Positions 1-7,703 are shown, counted from the stretch's first letter. The stretch: 20,576 bases of DNA from CAYFSC01 sp964345695 (GCA_964345695.1 CAYFSC010000038.1:1-20576); one strand, 5' to 3'. Notes: generated from the letters alone by a model not told the origin. Program-made: numbers and translations.

Positions 1-471
1 GGACGCGTCCTGCGAGGATGTCTGCTGCTGGCTCTGCTGGCCCTGCTGGCCCTGCGGCTGGCCGGCCCGGGGCTGGCGCTGCGGGCGACGCTGATCAAAC
101 TCGTCAGCGGGTGCGCCATCGCCGGGGGCGGCATCGCGCTGCCGGTCGAGGAACATCATCTCGCGTGCTTTCACTTCGGTGGTGTAACGCGTGTTGCCGT
201 CGCGGTCCTCCCACGACCGGGTCTGCAGCGAGCCTTCGAAGTAGACCTGCGAGCCCTTTTCCAAGTACTCGTTGCAGATCTCGCCAAGCCGCGCCCAGGC
301 CACGACGTTGTGCCACTCCGTCTTGTCGACGAGGTTGCCGTCGCGGTCCTTGTACGACTCGTTTGTGGCCAACCGCATGTTGCAGACGGCCGTTCCGCTT
401 CCGGTATACCGGAGTTCGGGGTCCTGTCCGAGATTGCCAATGAGAATGACTTTGTTAACTCCACGAGCCAT
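1..471 (-). CDS. ssb: Single-stranded DNA-binding protein, partial (C-terminus outside window)
   Basis: Reading the minus strand from the ATG at 469-471 gives 157 codons that stay open to the window edge, so the 3' end is missing. The product binds single-stranded DNA during replication, repair and recombination. Residues 1-110 form the SSB OB-fold: the start MARGVNKVILIGNLGQDPEL, then R-Y-T-G-S-G near 21-26, and the T-E-W-H-N-V-V-A-W core near 51-59. Residues 127-157 are a Gln/Gly-rich linker as in bacterial SSBs. The acidic tip that recruits partner proteins should lie just beyond position 1 and cannot be seen. No Shine-Dalgarno sequence precedes the start. The nearest same-strand gene upstream is the annealing recombinase at 2650-3648, a plausible functional partner. 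The family assignment is very secure. Confidence 0.95.
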   Translation of the reverse strand, partial: MARGVNKVILIGNLGQDPELRYTGSGTAVCNMRLATNESYKDRDGNLVDKTEWHNVVAWARLGEICNEYLEKGSQVYFEGSLQTRSWEDRDGNTRYTTEVKAREMMFLDRQRDAAPGDGAPADEFDQRRPQRQPRAGQPQGQQGQQSQQQTSSQDAS

Positions 472-569
472 GGTCTTGGAGATGATTTGTTGAGGATTGG
501 GCGAAGGAGCGCGCGGGCGCTTCGGATTGCGGTAGCAGGCGAGGCGGCAAGCAAGCGGCGTCCGCACGC

Positions 570-589
570 TCGACGGTAGGTCGACGGTA
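570..589 (-). promoter_or_regulatory. Direct repeat upstream of ssb, candidate operator
   Basis: The 9-mer TCGACGGTA occurs at 570-578 and again at 581-589, a period of 11 bp or about one helical turn. It lies about 100 bp upstream of the ssb start, between that start and the AT-rich patch at 618-652. Same-face spacing suits a dimeric regulator site, but no known operator is recognised. Chance in a GC-rich region remains possible. Confidence 0.25.
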
Positions 590-855
590 TGTGCAGCCTG
601 TGTGCCCCGTAGCTGTACTCTGTACTATATAGACACGTGAGTGCAGAAAACATAACGTGTGACTCGAAGAAAATGTCCGGACCTGACACCCCTCCGTCAC
701 ACCTGTCCCAGCCCGGTGCGAAGCGGCGGCCCCGACTGCCGACAAAGGGTCTCGCGCTCCGCATCGAGCCGACCGGTTTCAAGGTCGTCAGGTGAGAAAG
801 GAGTGCATCCGCTGGTGAAACTCGCTGGTGGAACCGCTGGGCGTCGCCGCTACGC

Positions 856-883
856 TCTGCGGCACAGGTTCTGCGGCACAGGT
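856..883. repeat. Perfect 14-bp tandem duplication
   Basis: TCTGCGGCACAGGT is present twice, head to tail, at 856-869 and 870-883, in the gene-poor region upstream of the phosphatase gene. No coding context is evident. It looks like a recent slippage or duplication event. Confidence 0.85.
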
Positions 884-1024
884 CAGGATGAGTTGGACCG
901 CCACCGCAGGCAGTCCGCCAAACAGGTCCTCAAGCTGCGATGGATTTGCCGGAATTCAGGGGGCATCTGACTCCGCAGTTGTTCGGCCCGACGGTTTTCA
1001 GGGCCATCGGTGGCAGGGGAGGAG

Positions 1025-1040
1025 CGTCCATCGATGGACG
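1025..1040. repeat. Perfect 16-bp palindrome
   Basis: CGTCCATCGATGGACG is its own reverse complement. It lies about 175 bp upstream of the phosphatase start, in DNA without a gene. It could be a protein-binding site or a small hairpin. No T-run follows on either strand, so it is not an obvious terminator. Confidence 0.5.
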
Positions 1041-1213
1041 AGACATGAAGCCTCCGCCCACTCCGAGAGCGAGACATAGAAACATCGGTCGTTGCGGGGC
1101 CGAGTGAAGGGAACGCGAGGATTGACGCCTCCCCGGACCGGTGATGCGTAACGGAGGTACAGGATCCCGGACGCATCTCTCATCGATACCGTTCTCGTCA
1201 TACCGTTTGTGCT

Positions 1214-2602
1214 TTGGGTGTCCCCCCTCGCGTCATCGCTGTCTTCGTGGCTGTCCTGCTCCTTCTGGGAGGCGGTACCCTGGCGTGTCGCACTCTCGGC
1301 GCAGAGGAGGATCTCGCCATAGCGCCTGATGCCGCTACGGTGCTGTGGTCGGGGGGCGTTACGCCGACGTCGGCTCGCGTCCACGCCCGAATTCCTCCCG
1401 AGGCTGTCGATACGAGTGCAACCGTGCGGCTGGCGGTCAGTCCGGAAGCCGATTTTTCGGAGGCCAAGTACGTTTCGCCGGCGTCCTCCAACGATCTTTT
1501 GGAGGCAATGGCGTTTCAAATCCAGTCGTTGCGTCCGGGCACGACGTACCACTATGCGCTGGCCTTCAACGGCACGATCGACCGGTCGCGCCGAGGGCGG
1601 TTCCAAACGTTCGAGAACGGCCCGCACTCCTTCCGGGTGGCGATGGGTGCATGCGCGGAAACCGGGTCGCAGCACCGCATTTTTGACGTCATTCGCCAGC
1701 AGAACCCAGATCTGATGCTGCATCTGGGGGATCTGCACTACGAGGACATCGATGTGGCCGACCCGGAACTGTTTCGGGAGGCCTACCACACGGTTCATGC
1801 CTCCAGCACGCAGTCAGCGCTGTACCGATCGGCGCCGATTGCGTACATGTGGGACGACCACGACTACGGGCCCAACAACAGCTCTCGCCAGGCGCCGGGG
1901 CAGGATGTGGCGCAGCGCATGTACCGGACCTATGTTCCGCACTATCCGCTGTCAACGGGCCGAGGCGCTGATCCCATCTATCAAGCATTTACGATCGGAC
2001 GTGTCCGGTTTCTCATGACCGATCTCCGCTCGGCGCGGACGCCCAACGATGCGGTCGATGTCGAGACCCGGACGATGATGGGCGCGGAGCAGAAGGCTTG
2101 GTTCAAGGAGCAGTTGCGCCAGGCGCGTGACACACACGCCGTCATCGCGTGGGTCAGTTCGGTGCCTTGGATTGCCAACGACCCGGACGCGCTCGACCGG
2201 TGGAGTGGATACGAAGCTGAACGCCGCGAGCTGGCCACATTCATCGACTCCATCGGGGTTGCCGATCAGCTCGTTGTGCTCTCGGGAGACGCGCACATGG
2301 TGGCGCTTGATGATGGTACGCACAACCACTACGGGCAATCCGGTGGAGGCGGGTTCCCAGTCGTCCACGCTGCGGCACTCGACCGACGCGGCTCCGTCAA
2401 GGGAGGGCCGTACACGCACGGTCCGTTCCCCAATCGCGTGACCCTCTTCGGCCAGAACGACGGGCAGTTCGTGCTGATGGACGTGCAGGACGACGGCGGT
2501 GAGGAGGTCTGCATCACGTGGACGGGCCAGCGCGTCCCGTACGACGCGCAGCGCACCGTCGAGCTGCTGAAATGGTCGAAGTGTTTCCCGGCCGATCCAT
2601 GA
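1214..2602 (+). CDS. PhoD-like metallophosphatase, exported, possible lipoprotein
   Basis: This 462-residue protein belongs to the PhoD-like (alkaline phosphatase D) metallophosphoesterases, which hydrolyse phosphate mono- or diesters outside the cytoplasm. Residues 1-25 look like a signal sequence; the T-L-A-C at 22-25 could be a weak lipobox. An Fn3-like N-terminal domain spans about 38-133. Metal-binding motifs follow: A-C-A-E-T near 146-150, L-G-D-L-H-Y-E-D at 171-178, W-D-D-H-D-Y-G at 213-219 and S-G-D-A-H at 357-361. The start is uncertain. TTG at 1214 is the first possible start after an in-frame stop at 1142-1144, and no ATG or GTG lies between. The first in-frame GTG downstream, at codon 12, would leave no basic residue before the hydrophobic stretch. 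The gene is single and convergent with the recombinase gene 47 bp downstream. The substrate cannot be read from sequence. Confidence 0.88.
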   Translation: MGVPPRVIAVFVAVLLLLGGGTLACRTLGAEEDLAIAPDAATVLWSGGVTPTSARVHARIPPEAVDTSATVRLAVSPEADFSEAKYVSPASSNDLLEAMAFQIQSLRPGTTYHYALAFNGTIDRSRRGRFQTFENGPHSFRVAMGACAETGSQHRIFDVIRQQNPDLMLHLGDLHYEDIDVADPELFREAYHTVHASSTQSALYRSAPIAYMWDDHDYGPNNSSRQAPGQDVAQRMYRTYVPHYPLSTGRGADPIYQAFTIGRVRFLMTDLRSARTPNDAVDVETRTMMGAEQKAWFKEQLRQARDTHAVIAWVSSVPWIANDPDALDRWSGYEAERRELATFIDSIGVADQLVVLSGDAHMVALDDGTHNHYGQSGGGGFPVVHAAALDRRGSVKGGPYTHGPFPNRVTLFGQNDGQFVLMDVQDDGGEEVCITWTGQRVPYDAQRTVELLKWSKCFPADP

Positions 2603-2649
2603 GCGAGATCCGCGAGGTCGCAGGCCTCAAACAGTCCGCCCACCAGGTT

Positions 2650-3648
2650 CTAAGCCTCATACTTATCGATGACAGCCGCTGCCCGCTCCTGCGCCCTCTC
2701 GGGCCAGGACGAAATGTAATCGTGCAGCGTGGCGATCATCTTGGGAAGCTCCTCTGGTTTGGCTGCAGCGAGCTTTTCGTCCATTTCGCGGAGGCGACGC
2801 TCCAGCTTCGACCCGCTCTCGTCTGCGTCCGTCTCGTCCGAGGGCGGCGGCGCACTGTCCGCTCCATCCTCGGCCGCGGCGGGAGGCGGCGGGGGCGTGT
2901 CCGGAGGCGACGGCTGGGGGGCCGTCGAGGTCGGGGGCGGTGCATCGGCCGGGGCGTCGTCCCACTCGGCGGATGAACCGGTCTCCGGGGCCGGGGCATC
3001 ATTCGATGCCTGACGCATCTCGTCGCTCGTGTACAGGCCGCTCGTCTGGTTCGGAAAGGCCTTGCGAAGGCCGAGCGCTTCGGCGCACTTGGCCAGCATG
3101 TGTGGGCCCATCTTGTTCCACATGAACGTGGGCTCGCCGTGGCGATTGGTGGACACGTAGTCGCTCCATCGGGCGACGGCCCACAGGGGCTCGGTAAAGT
3201 CGCTGCGCAGGATGCCCACTTTGGCGGCGGCAGGCGGGCGGTCGCTCAGCCAGACCTCCTGCCACTCGCCGTCGTCGCCACACCAGAAGGGGCCTTTCTG
3301 ACCGGCGTACTTGCCGGTCCGCTCGGCGATCACGCGCAGCCCGTCGATGGACACCTGGATGTCCATCACCTCGCGGCCCTCGCGGCTGTCCCAGCGACGA
3401 ATTGCGTAGATCTGGCGGGCGAACGGGTCAAGGCCTGTCCGCTCACACTGGCGAATGAAGGTTTCGAACTCGTCATCCGTGGCGCCCTCGCACACCGTGC
3501 GGCGCAGCAGTTCGCGGTCTTCCTCGCTGAACGACACGCCCGCGTCGCGACCGGCTGCCGACACGTCCTCCGGGACGGCGTCCGGCGCAGGCGGTTCGGC
3601 GGCCGATCCGGCCGGCTCGTTGCTCGATGGCGCGTTCGAGGTCGTCAT
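2650..3648 (-). CDS. bet: Bet/RecT-type single-strand annealing recombinase
   Basis: From the ATG at 3646-3648 this gives 332 residues. The core at about 40-213 matches phage Bet/RecT annealing proteins, which coat single strands and pair complementary DNA. Visible family motifs are T-G-L-D-P-F-A-R-Q-I-Y-A-I at 71-83, D-I-Q-V-S-I-D-G-L-R-V-I at 96-107, P-F-W-C-G-D-D-G at 120-127, and H-M-L-A-K-C-A-E-A-L-G-L-R-K-A-F-P at 183-199. Residues 214-279 form a low-complexity linker rich in Pro, Ala, Asp and Ser. A charged helical tail (280-332) follows that I do not recognise. In-frame ATGs at 3675 and 3702 could extend the protein, but the N-terminus is unconserved, so the start is uncertain. No exonuclease, integrase or other phage gene is nearby. 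Its neighbours are housekeeping genes, so it is either a domesticated recombinase or a prophage relic. Confidence 0.85.
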   Translation of the reverse strand: MTTSNAPSSNEPAGSAAEPPAPDAVPEDVSAAGRDAGVSFSEEDRELLRRTVCEGATDDEFETFIRQCERTGLDPFARQIYAIRRWDSREGREVMDIQVSIDGLRVIAERTGKYAGQKGPFWCGDDGEWQEVWLSDRPPAAAKVGILRSDFTEPLWAVARWSDYVSTNRHGEPTFMWNKMGPHMLAKCAEALGLRKAFPNQTSGLYTSDEMRQASNDAPAPETGSSAEWDDAPADAPPPTSTAPQPSPPDTPPPPPAAAEDGADSAPPPSDETDADESGSKLERRLREMDEKLAAAKPEELPKMIATLHDYISSWPERAQERAAAVIDKYEA

Positions 3649-3754
3649 TGGTCGAATCCGTGCAGGCTCACCCATGGTTGATCGTTCGAGAGTTGCAGGC
3701 ATGATACGGAAAGGACGGCGACGTGTGCCCACGTGCGCGCCCTGGGGACACAGT

Positions 3755-3780
3755 ACGAAACGGGACTGACACCGTCCCGT
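3755..3780 (-). terminator. Possible weak terminator or attenuator after mreD
   Basis: A 7-bp perfect stem (ACGGGAC at 3760-3766 with GTCCCGT at 3774-3780) has a 7-nt loop. On the minus strand it is followed by TTTCGT, a poor U-tract. It lies between the mreD stop and the recombinase start, so it may partly separate their transcription. Confidence 0.3.
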
Positions 3781-3834
3781 CAGGGCCATCGACTCTGGGG
3801 ATCCGGTCCCTCTGCATCGCGCCGTCGCGGCGCT

Positions 3835-4302
3835 TTATCCTCGGAACAGGGTGCCAACCGTGCCAACGATCGCCGTGTACGCGGCCGAGCCCAGCCAGAG
3901 GGCATACACGAGCACGTCGTTGGTCGCGGAGGTGTGAAGCGCCAGGAGGGTAACGAGCAGCCCGTTGTGCACCAGAGCCACGACGAGGCTGCCCACGAAG
4001 GCCTGCTGCGGCTGGATGCGGAGCGGGTCTCGTTCCTCGCTCGCGAACATGCCGAGCAAAAACCCGACGAGCGTCTTCACGAACATGTGAATGCCCCACA
4101 TGCCGTAGACGGCATCCATGGCGAATCCGAGTCCGAACCCCATGAGCGACGCACGGCGGCGTCCCTGATGCAGGGCGTACCAGGTCAGGTACAGCAACAC
4201 GGCGTCGGGGTAGCTGCCGAACAGGGTCAGGCGTCCCAGCACGAGCCACTGCAGCAGGAAGACGCCCAGGGCGATGAAGAGATGACGGGAGAGAAGGGAC
4301 AT
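3835..4302 (-). CDS. mreD: MreD-like rod-shape membrane protein
   Basis: This 155-residue, very hydrophobic protein has about five or six predicted membrane segments (near 8-26, 31-44, 52-68, 72-88, 101-122 and 130-151). The Y-P-D-A-V-L-L-Y-L-T-W-Y-A-L block at 31-44 and the G-F-G-L-G-F-A-M-D-A stretch at 55-64 are typical of MreD, as is K-T-L-V-G-F-L-L-G at 76-84. MreD is an inner-membrane part of the elongasome that directs lateral wall synthesis. The usual partners mreB, mreC, pbp2 and rodA are not next to it here. However, dacB, another wall gene, lies 152 bp upstream on the same strand. The length fits the family (about 150-170). MreD sequences are weakly conserved, so the call rests on pattern and topology. 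Confidence 0.75.
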   Translation of the reverse strand: MSLLSRHLFIALGVFLLQWLVLGRLTLFGSYPDAVLLYLTWYALHQGRRRASLMGFGLGFAMDAVYGMWGIHMFVKTLVGFLLGMFASEERDPLRIQPQQAFVGSLVVALVHNGLLVTLLALHTSATNDVLVYALWLGSAAYTAIVGTVGTLFRG

Positions 4303-4454
4303 GCGTGTGCGGAATTCGACTCGACGGGCGTCCGCATGAAAGGCGCGAGGACTGCTCCTCTACACCGCACCCTCCGTCCGGGAACCGCGGGGAGGGCCCA
4401 TTTGAAGCGGCGAAGCCATTCGAAGCGGCAAAGCAGAGGGATGCCGGCTGCCCG

Positions 4455-6112
4455 CTACGAGGCGGGGGCTGACGTGATTGTTTCCACCATGTCGTCGATG
4501 GTACGGGCAATCCGATAAGACGGACCGGTGTAGTTGTTGGCAAAAAAGGTAAACGCCACGCGATCGCCGTTGGGTCGCTCGGCGTAGCCGCTCAGGGCAC
4601 GTACAAACTGGAGCGATCCAGTCTTGGCCAGCACCGGCTCGCGATGAAGCCGATATTCGAGGGTAGTATTGTTTTCGCCGCCCCCGGCCAGCGAGGCCAT
4701 GAACACGTCGCGCGCCTCGTGGTCGTCCATGTGAGCCAGCAGCTGCACCAGGGCACGCGGCGACACCAGGTTCTTCCGCGACAGGCCAGACCCGTCGCTC
4801 ACCAGGACATCGCGCGAATGGATGTCGGCGCGGCGCAGGAAGGTGACGGTGCGCTTGGCGGCTCCGCGCGTCGACCCGCCCCATCCGTACGTGCGGAAGA
4901 CCTGCTCGGCGTAGAAGTTGTTGCTGCGCTTGTTGACGGCCGCGACGATCTCAGACAGCGGCGGCGATAGGGACACGAAGAGCGGGTCGCTGCGGGATAC
5001 AGACCCCTCCAGGTCATCAATGTCGACCACGCGCAGGCTCGTCTCGATGCCAGCTTCGTGCAGATGGCGAACGAAGTTGCGGAGCGTGTACGTGGTGGGA
5101 TTGCTGACCGGGACGTGCTTGGTGCCGCGATACGACCGGGGAACCGACCCTGTCAAGAACAGGTGATTCGATTCGAACGCTCGGGTAATCTGCAACGAGC
5201 TCCCACGACCGCGGGAGCTGGTGCGGGCCTCATTGGTGATTTCCACCGCATCGTCGGGACGCACCTTCACATGCGGAGCTTGCCCAGGCGTTGACGACGT
5301 CACCTCCACGGCCACCACGTTGTCGCGGTACGACAGTCCGCCCGCACTGGCCCCGATGTAGCGTCCGGACTGCCGCGTGATGTAGTCCACGTTCCATCCT
5401 TCCGGGTAGGGCCGGTTGTCGAAGCTGTTGTCGTCGCCGATAAGCCGTCCTTGGATGCGTCGTACCCCCATCTGGGCAAGGCGCTCGGCCCACTGCTGCA
5501 GCGGGTCGTTGCTGCGCAGCTCCAGGCTGCCGAAGGTGGGGTCGCCGGACCCGCGCACGACAAGGTCGCCGCGGAGGGTGGAGTCGCGCACCGACCCGTC
5601 GAAGTGGAGCGTCGTCTCGTAGCGGTAGGTCGACCCGAGTGCGTCGAGAGCGGTAGCGGTAGTTATCAGCTTCTGGTTGGAGGCCGGGAGGAACCCCTTG
5701 TCGGGATTGCGTGCGTAGAGCATCTCCCCCGTTTCCAGGTCGCGCACTGCGATGCCCCAAAACGCGTCATCGGTGCGTCGCTGCTGGAGCACCCGGTCGA
5801 TCTGGTCGCGAAGCGCAGGTGGCGAAGAAGAAGGCGAAGAAGAAGCGGTAAGGGGCGGTTGAAAAGCCAGAGTCGGAAGCGCCACGCNNNNNNNNNNNNN
5901 NNNNNNNNNNNNNNNNNNNNNNNNNNNNNNNNNNNNNNNNNNNNNNNNNNNNNNNNNNNNNNNNNNNNNNNNNNNNNNNNNNNNNNNGGCGAAGAAGAAG
6001 CGGTAAGGGGCGGTTGAAAAGCCAGAGTCGGAAGCGCCACGCACAGCGCAAGAACGGTGAAGAGGCCGAGAGGGAAGAGGCCGAGAGGGGAGAGCAACCG
6101 GGAGCGAATCAT
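4455..6112 (-). CDS. dacB: D-alanyl-D-alanine carboxypeptidase/endopeptidase (PBP4, peptidase S13), interrupted by an assembly gap
   Basis: This penicillin-binding protein of the DacB/PBP4 type trims or cleaves peptidoglycan cross-links in the periplasm. As printed, the frame breaks at the N run (5888-5987). If the Ns and one of the two flanking 55-bp copies are removed (155 bp), a single frame of 500 residues results. In those coordinates, residues 1-32 are a signal peptide starting M-I-R-S-R. S-N-Q-K at 93-96 is the S-x-x-K motif with catalytic Ser93. S-N-N at 345-347 is the second motif, and K-T-G at 445-447 the third. The region between the first two motifs carries the long insertion usual for this family. 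An in-frame ATG at 6157 would add 15 residues (M-F-A-P-R...) and is an alternative start. All catalytic motifs are intact, so I treat it as a functional gene and not a pseudogene. Confidence 0.92.
5821..5844. repeat. 12-bp tandem repeat in the dacB Ser/Pro linker
   Basis: GGCGAAGAAGAA occurs twice in tandem (5821-5832, 5833-5844). It encodes the S-S-S-P repeat just after the signal peptide. The right-hand contig also begins with this unit, so the true copy number at this spot is uncertain. Confidence 0.8.
5833..6042. repeat. 55-bp direct duplicate flanking the N gap (probable assembly artefact)
   Basis: The 55 bp at 5833-5887 are identical to the 55 bp at 5988-6042, with exactly 100 Ns between them. 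Both copies encode the same end of the dacB signal peptide. Identity running precisely to both gap edges, and frame restoration on collapse, indicate overlapping contig ends joined with a placeholder gap. Confidence 0.9.
5888..5987. other. Assembly gap of exactly 100 N
   Basis: There are one hundred unknown bases, the conventional length for a gap of unspecified size, inside dacB. The flanks suggest the true gap size is minus 55, meaning the contigs overlap. Confidence 0.99.
6059..6088 (-). repeat. 15-bp tandem duplication in the dacB signal peptide
   Basis: GAAGAGGCCGAGAGG is perfectly repeated at 6059-6073 and 6074-6088. On the coding strand it encodes P-L-G-L-F twice, lengthening the hydrophobic core of the signal peptide in frame. 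It looks like recent slippage tolerated by a length-flexible region. Confidence 0.9.
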
Positions 6113-6292
6113 GCGAAGGGCGGAACGCAAGCGGCGGGCGGCGCGAGGAGCGAACATGCAACGGGACGTGCAACCGTTTGGAACCTTCCGTGCCCGTTCT
6201 GGTTTCCGCCGCCGCGATTGCGATGAGCGTCCTCTGCACATCTGCCCCCGCTCCTGTTCGTCCTCTGCCGCAACCGTCGACGCACGCTCTCC

Positions 6293-6541
6293 ATGCCCAA
6301 GACTTCTCGAAAGCGCGGCACCGGCCGGCTTGTCTTCCAGCGCCGAAACTACGTTCTCCTCATCCTCGGCGTGGCCCTTGTGGCCGTGGGCTTCGCGCTG
6401 ATGCGCATCGAAAACGAGTTTGAGGGCTTCCTCTCGCTGTACATCGCCCCGCTCACCATCCTGGGCGGCTATCTCGAAATCATCTACGCCATCCTGTGGC
6501 GCCCCTCCGCGGAAGACGAGGACTCCAACGGGAAGGGGTAA
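6293..6541 (+). CDS. Small two-helix membrane protein, DUF3098-like
   Basis: This 82-residue protein has a basic N-terminus (K-T-S-R-K-R) and two hydrophobic segments at about 21-37 and 47-67. The tail is acidic (S-A-E-D-E-D). The layout R-R-N-Y-V-L-L-I-L-G, then G-F-A-L-M, then a loop and L-Y-I-A-P-L-T-I-L-G-G-Y, resembles the DUF3098 family. In many Bacteroidota that family sits near ftsX and the undecaprenyl pyrophosphatase gene. Here it stands alone, divergent from dacB across 180 bp and convergent with the lipoprotein gene 35 bp beyond its stop. The function is unknown. The family match is from memory of the pattern and should be treated as moderate. Confidence 0.65.
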   Translation: MPKTSRKRGTGRLVFQRRNYVLLILGVALVAVGFALMRIENEFEGFLSLYIAPLTILGGYLEIIYAILWRPSAEDEDSNGKG

Positions 6542-6576
6542 GAAGCAAATGGCCGGTCGACGCCGTCCGGATGGCA

Positions 6577-7479
6577 TCACCGGGTGCGGATCTCGAAGCG
6601 GCCGTCGTGCGAGCGAAGACGGATGCGCGGGCCCCCGCCGTTCACGTTTCCCCTGTAGTTGGCAGCATCGTCATCTTCGCCGATGCGATAGGGGGAAAGG
6701 TCGAAGGTGGCGTCGAGGCTGGCGTCGTCGTCGAAGTCGGTCGACAGGTCGAAGCCCGCCCCAGTGGGCGTGGAGAGCAAGAACGTGCCCTCGTGCGAAT
6801 CGATGTGAACGTCCCGTGTCAGGGTCGCGAACAGGATGCGTGCGTCGCCTTCGTGAGTGTCGAGCTTCAGCCCGCCGTTCAACCCGTCGACGTCGAGCCG
6901 GCCCTCATGGCGATCAATTTCCAGGGTGCCGGTGATGGAGCGCATCGTGATGCGGCTCTCGTGCGAGTCGATCTTGACGTCGCCTGCATGCATCTCGACG
7001 GTGATGGGGCCTTCGTGCGTGTCGATGGACAGGTCGGCCTGCCCGTTGCGGATCGCGATCTCGGACGCATGGTCGTCGATCTCAATGCGGGCGGTGCGGG
7101 GCACCGTGAGCGTGTAGTTGACGGGCATGACGTTCTGACTTTCGCCCCATCCGAAGAGGCCGCCGCTCCCCTTTGAGGCGTCGTACTCCGTGCGAATTGC
7201 AAATTGACGGTTGCTGCGGTCTACCTTCACGATGGTGGCGTCGGGATGGTCGGCTCCGCGTTCAGGCCGGACGACGGCTTCGTACCGCACCTCGTTGCGG
7301 CTCCACGTGTCGATCGTGATGCGACCTTCGTGATTGTCAACGGTCACCGTTCCGTCGGCTGACAGCGCCACGGTTCCGCTGGTCGTGCGTGTTTGGGCGA
7401 CGGTCGAGGCCGAAAGGCAGCCCGTGAGAAGAAGCAGGGCGGTGACGGCGGGAAGGAGCGAGAACGATCGGATGGACAT
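6577..7479 (-). CDS. Lipoprotein with 18-residue His-centred beta repeats (DUF4097-like)
   Basis: From the ATG at 7477-7479 this gives 300 residues. L-L-L-L-T-G-C at 15-21 is a strong lipobox, so the mature protein is lipid-anchored at Cys21. The rest resembles DUF4097-type repeat proteins, short beta strands stacked as a solenoid. The repeat I-D-x-H-E-G-x-I/L-x is very regular: His at 137, 155, 173, 191 and 209 are exactly 18 residues apart, then 229 after 20. Outlying copies sit at 50 and 291. Residues 240-285 are an acidic stretch without the motif. An in-frame ATG further upstream (ORF beginning at 7539) is less likely because the signal peptide begins at the chosen start. The gene lies downstream of lipA on the same strand, separated by a terminator, so it is probably transcribed separately. 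The role is unknown; periplasmic or surface scaffold or metal binding are guesses. Confidence 0.75.
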   Translation of the reverse strand: MSIRSFSLLPAVTALLLLTGCLSASTVAQTRTTSGTVALSADGTVTVDNHEGRITIDTWSRNEVRYEAVVRPERGADHPDATIVKVDRSNRQFAIRTEYDASKGSGGLFGWGESQNVMPVNYTLTVPRTARIEIDDHASEIAIRNGQADLSIDTHEGPITVEMHAGDVKIDSHESRITMRSITGTLEIDRHEGRLDVDGLNGGLKLDTHEGDARILFATLTRDVHIDSHEGTFLLSTPTGAGFDLSTDFDDDASLDATFDLSPYRIGEDDDAANYRGNVNGGGPRIRLRSHDGRFEIRTR

Positions 7480-7592
7480 GGCAGAGACCCGGAATCGTGA
7501 TGGAGAGCAGCGGGAGAGTCCGACGGCAGGGGGAGACACTGGGCCGGTCGGCGTTCTCGTAGTACCACGAGCGGCGCGGCGCGACCGTTACA

Positions 7593-7628
7593 GCATGCAG
7601 TCCGCAGCAGGCATGCAGTCCGCAGCAT
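7593..7628. repeat. 18-bp tandem repeat, two copies
   Basis: GCATGCAGTCCGCAGCAG (7593-7610) is followed by GCATGCAGTCCGCAGCAT (7611-7628), identical except for the last base. A further GCATGC overlaps the end (7625-7630). It lies between the lipA terminator and the lipoprotein gene and has no coding role that I can see. Confidence 0.85.
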
Positions 7629-7635
7629 GCGCCAT

Positions 7636-7667
7636 AAAAAAGCACCCTCGCCGTGTGACGAGGGTGC
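7636..7667 (-). terminator. Intrinsic terminator of lipA
   Basis: A perfect 9-bp stem (GCACCCTCG at 7642-7650 with CGAGGGTGC at 7659-7667) has an 8-nt loop. On the minus strand it is followed by TTTTTT (7641-7636). It begins 37 bp beyond the lipA stop in the direction of transcription. Confidence 0.88.
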
Positions 7668-7703
7668 CTGTGTCGGCGCTGCACGTGTAGGGTTCACTAG
7701 AGA

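Larger units (their letters stand above)
472..1213. other. 742-bp gene-poor region between ssb and the phosphatase gene
   Basis: I see no convincing gene here. The short open frames on both strands are rich in Arg, Ser, Cys and Pro, as expected from out-of-frame GC-rich DNA, and resemble no family. The stretch holds an AT-rich patch around 618-652 that may be the ssb promoter (read on the minus strand it contains TATATAG). It also holds a direct repeat at 570-589, a 14-bp tandem duplication at 856-883 and a perfect 16-bp palindrome at 1025-1040. No tRNA cloverleaf was recognised. Confidence 0.6.

Noticed and set aside
659..970. 103-codon plus-strand open frame in the gene-poor region
   Set aside because: The sequence is dominated by Arg, Ser, Cys and Gly with no motif, and spans the 14-bp tandem duplication. 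No start context supports translation.
4455..6239. Treating dacB as a frameshifted pseudogene
   Set aside because: The frame break coincides with the N run and a duplicate of exactly the flanking bases. Collapsing it yields an intact enzyme, so the break is technical.
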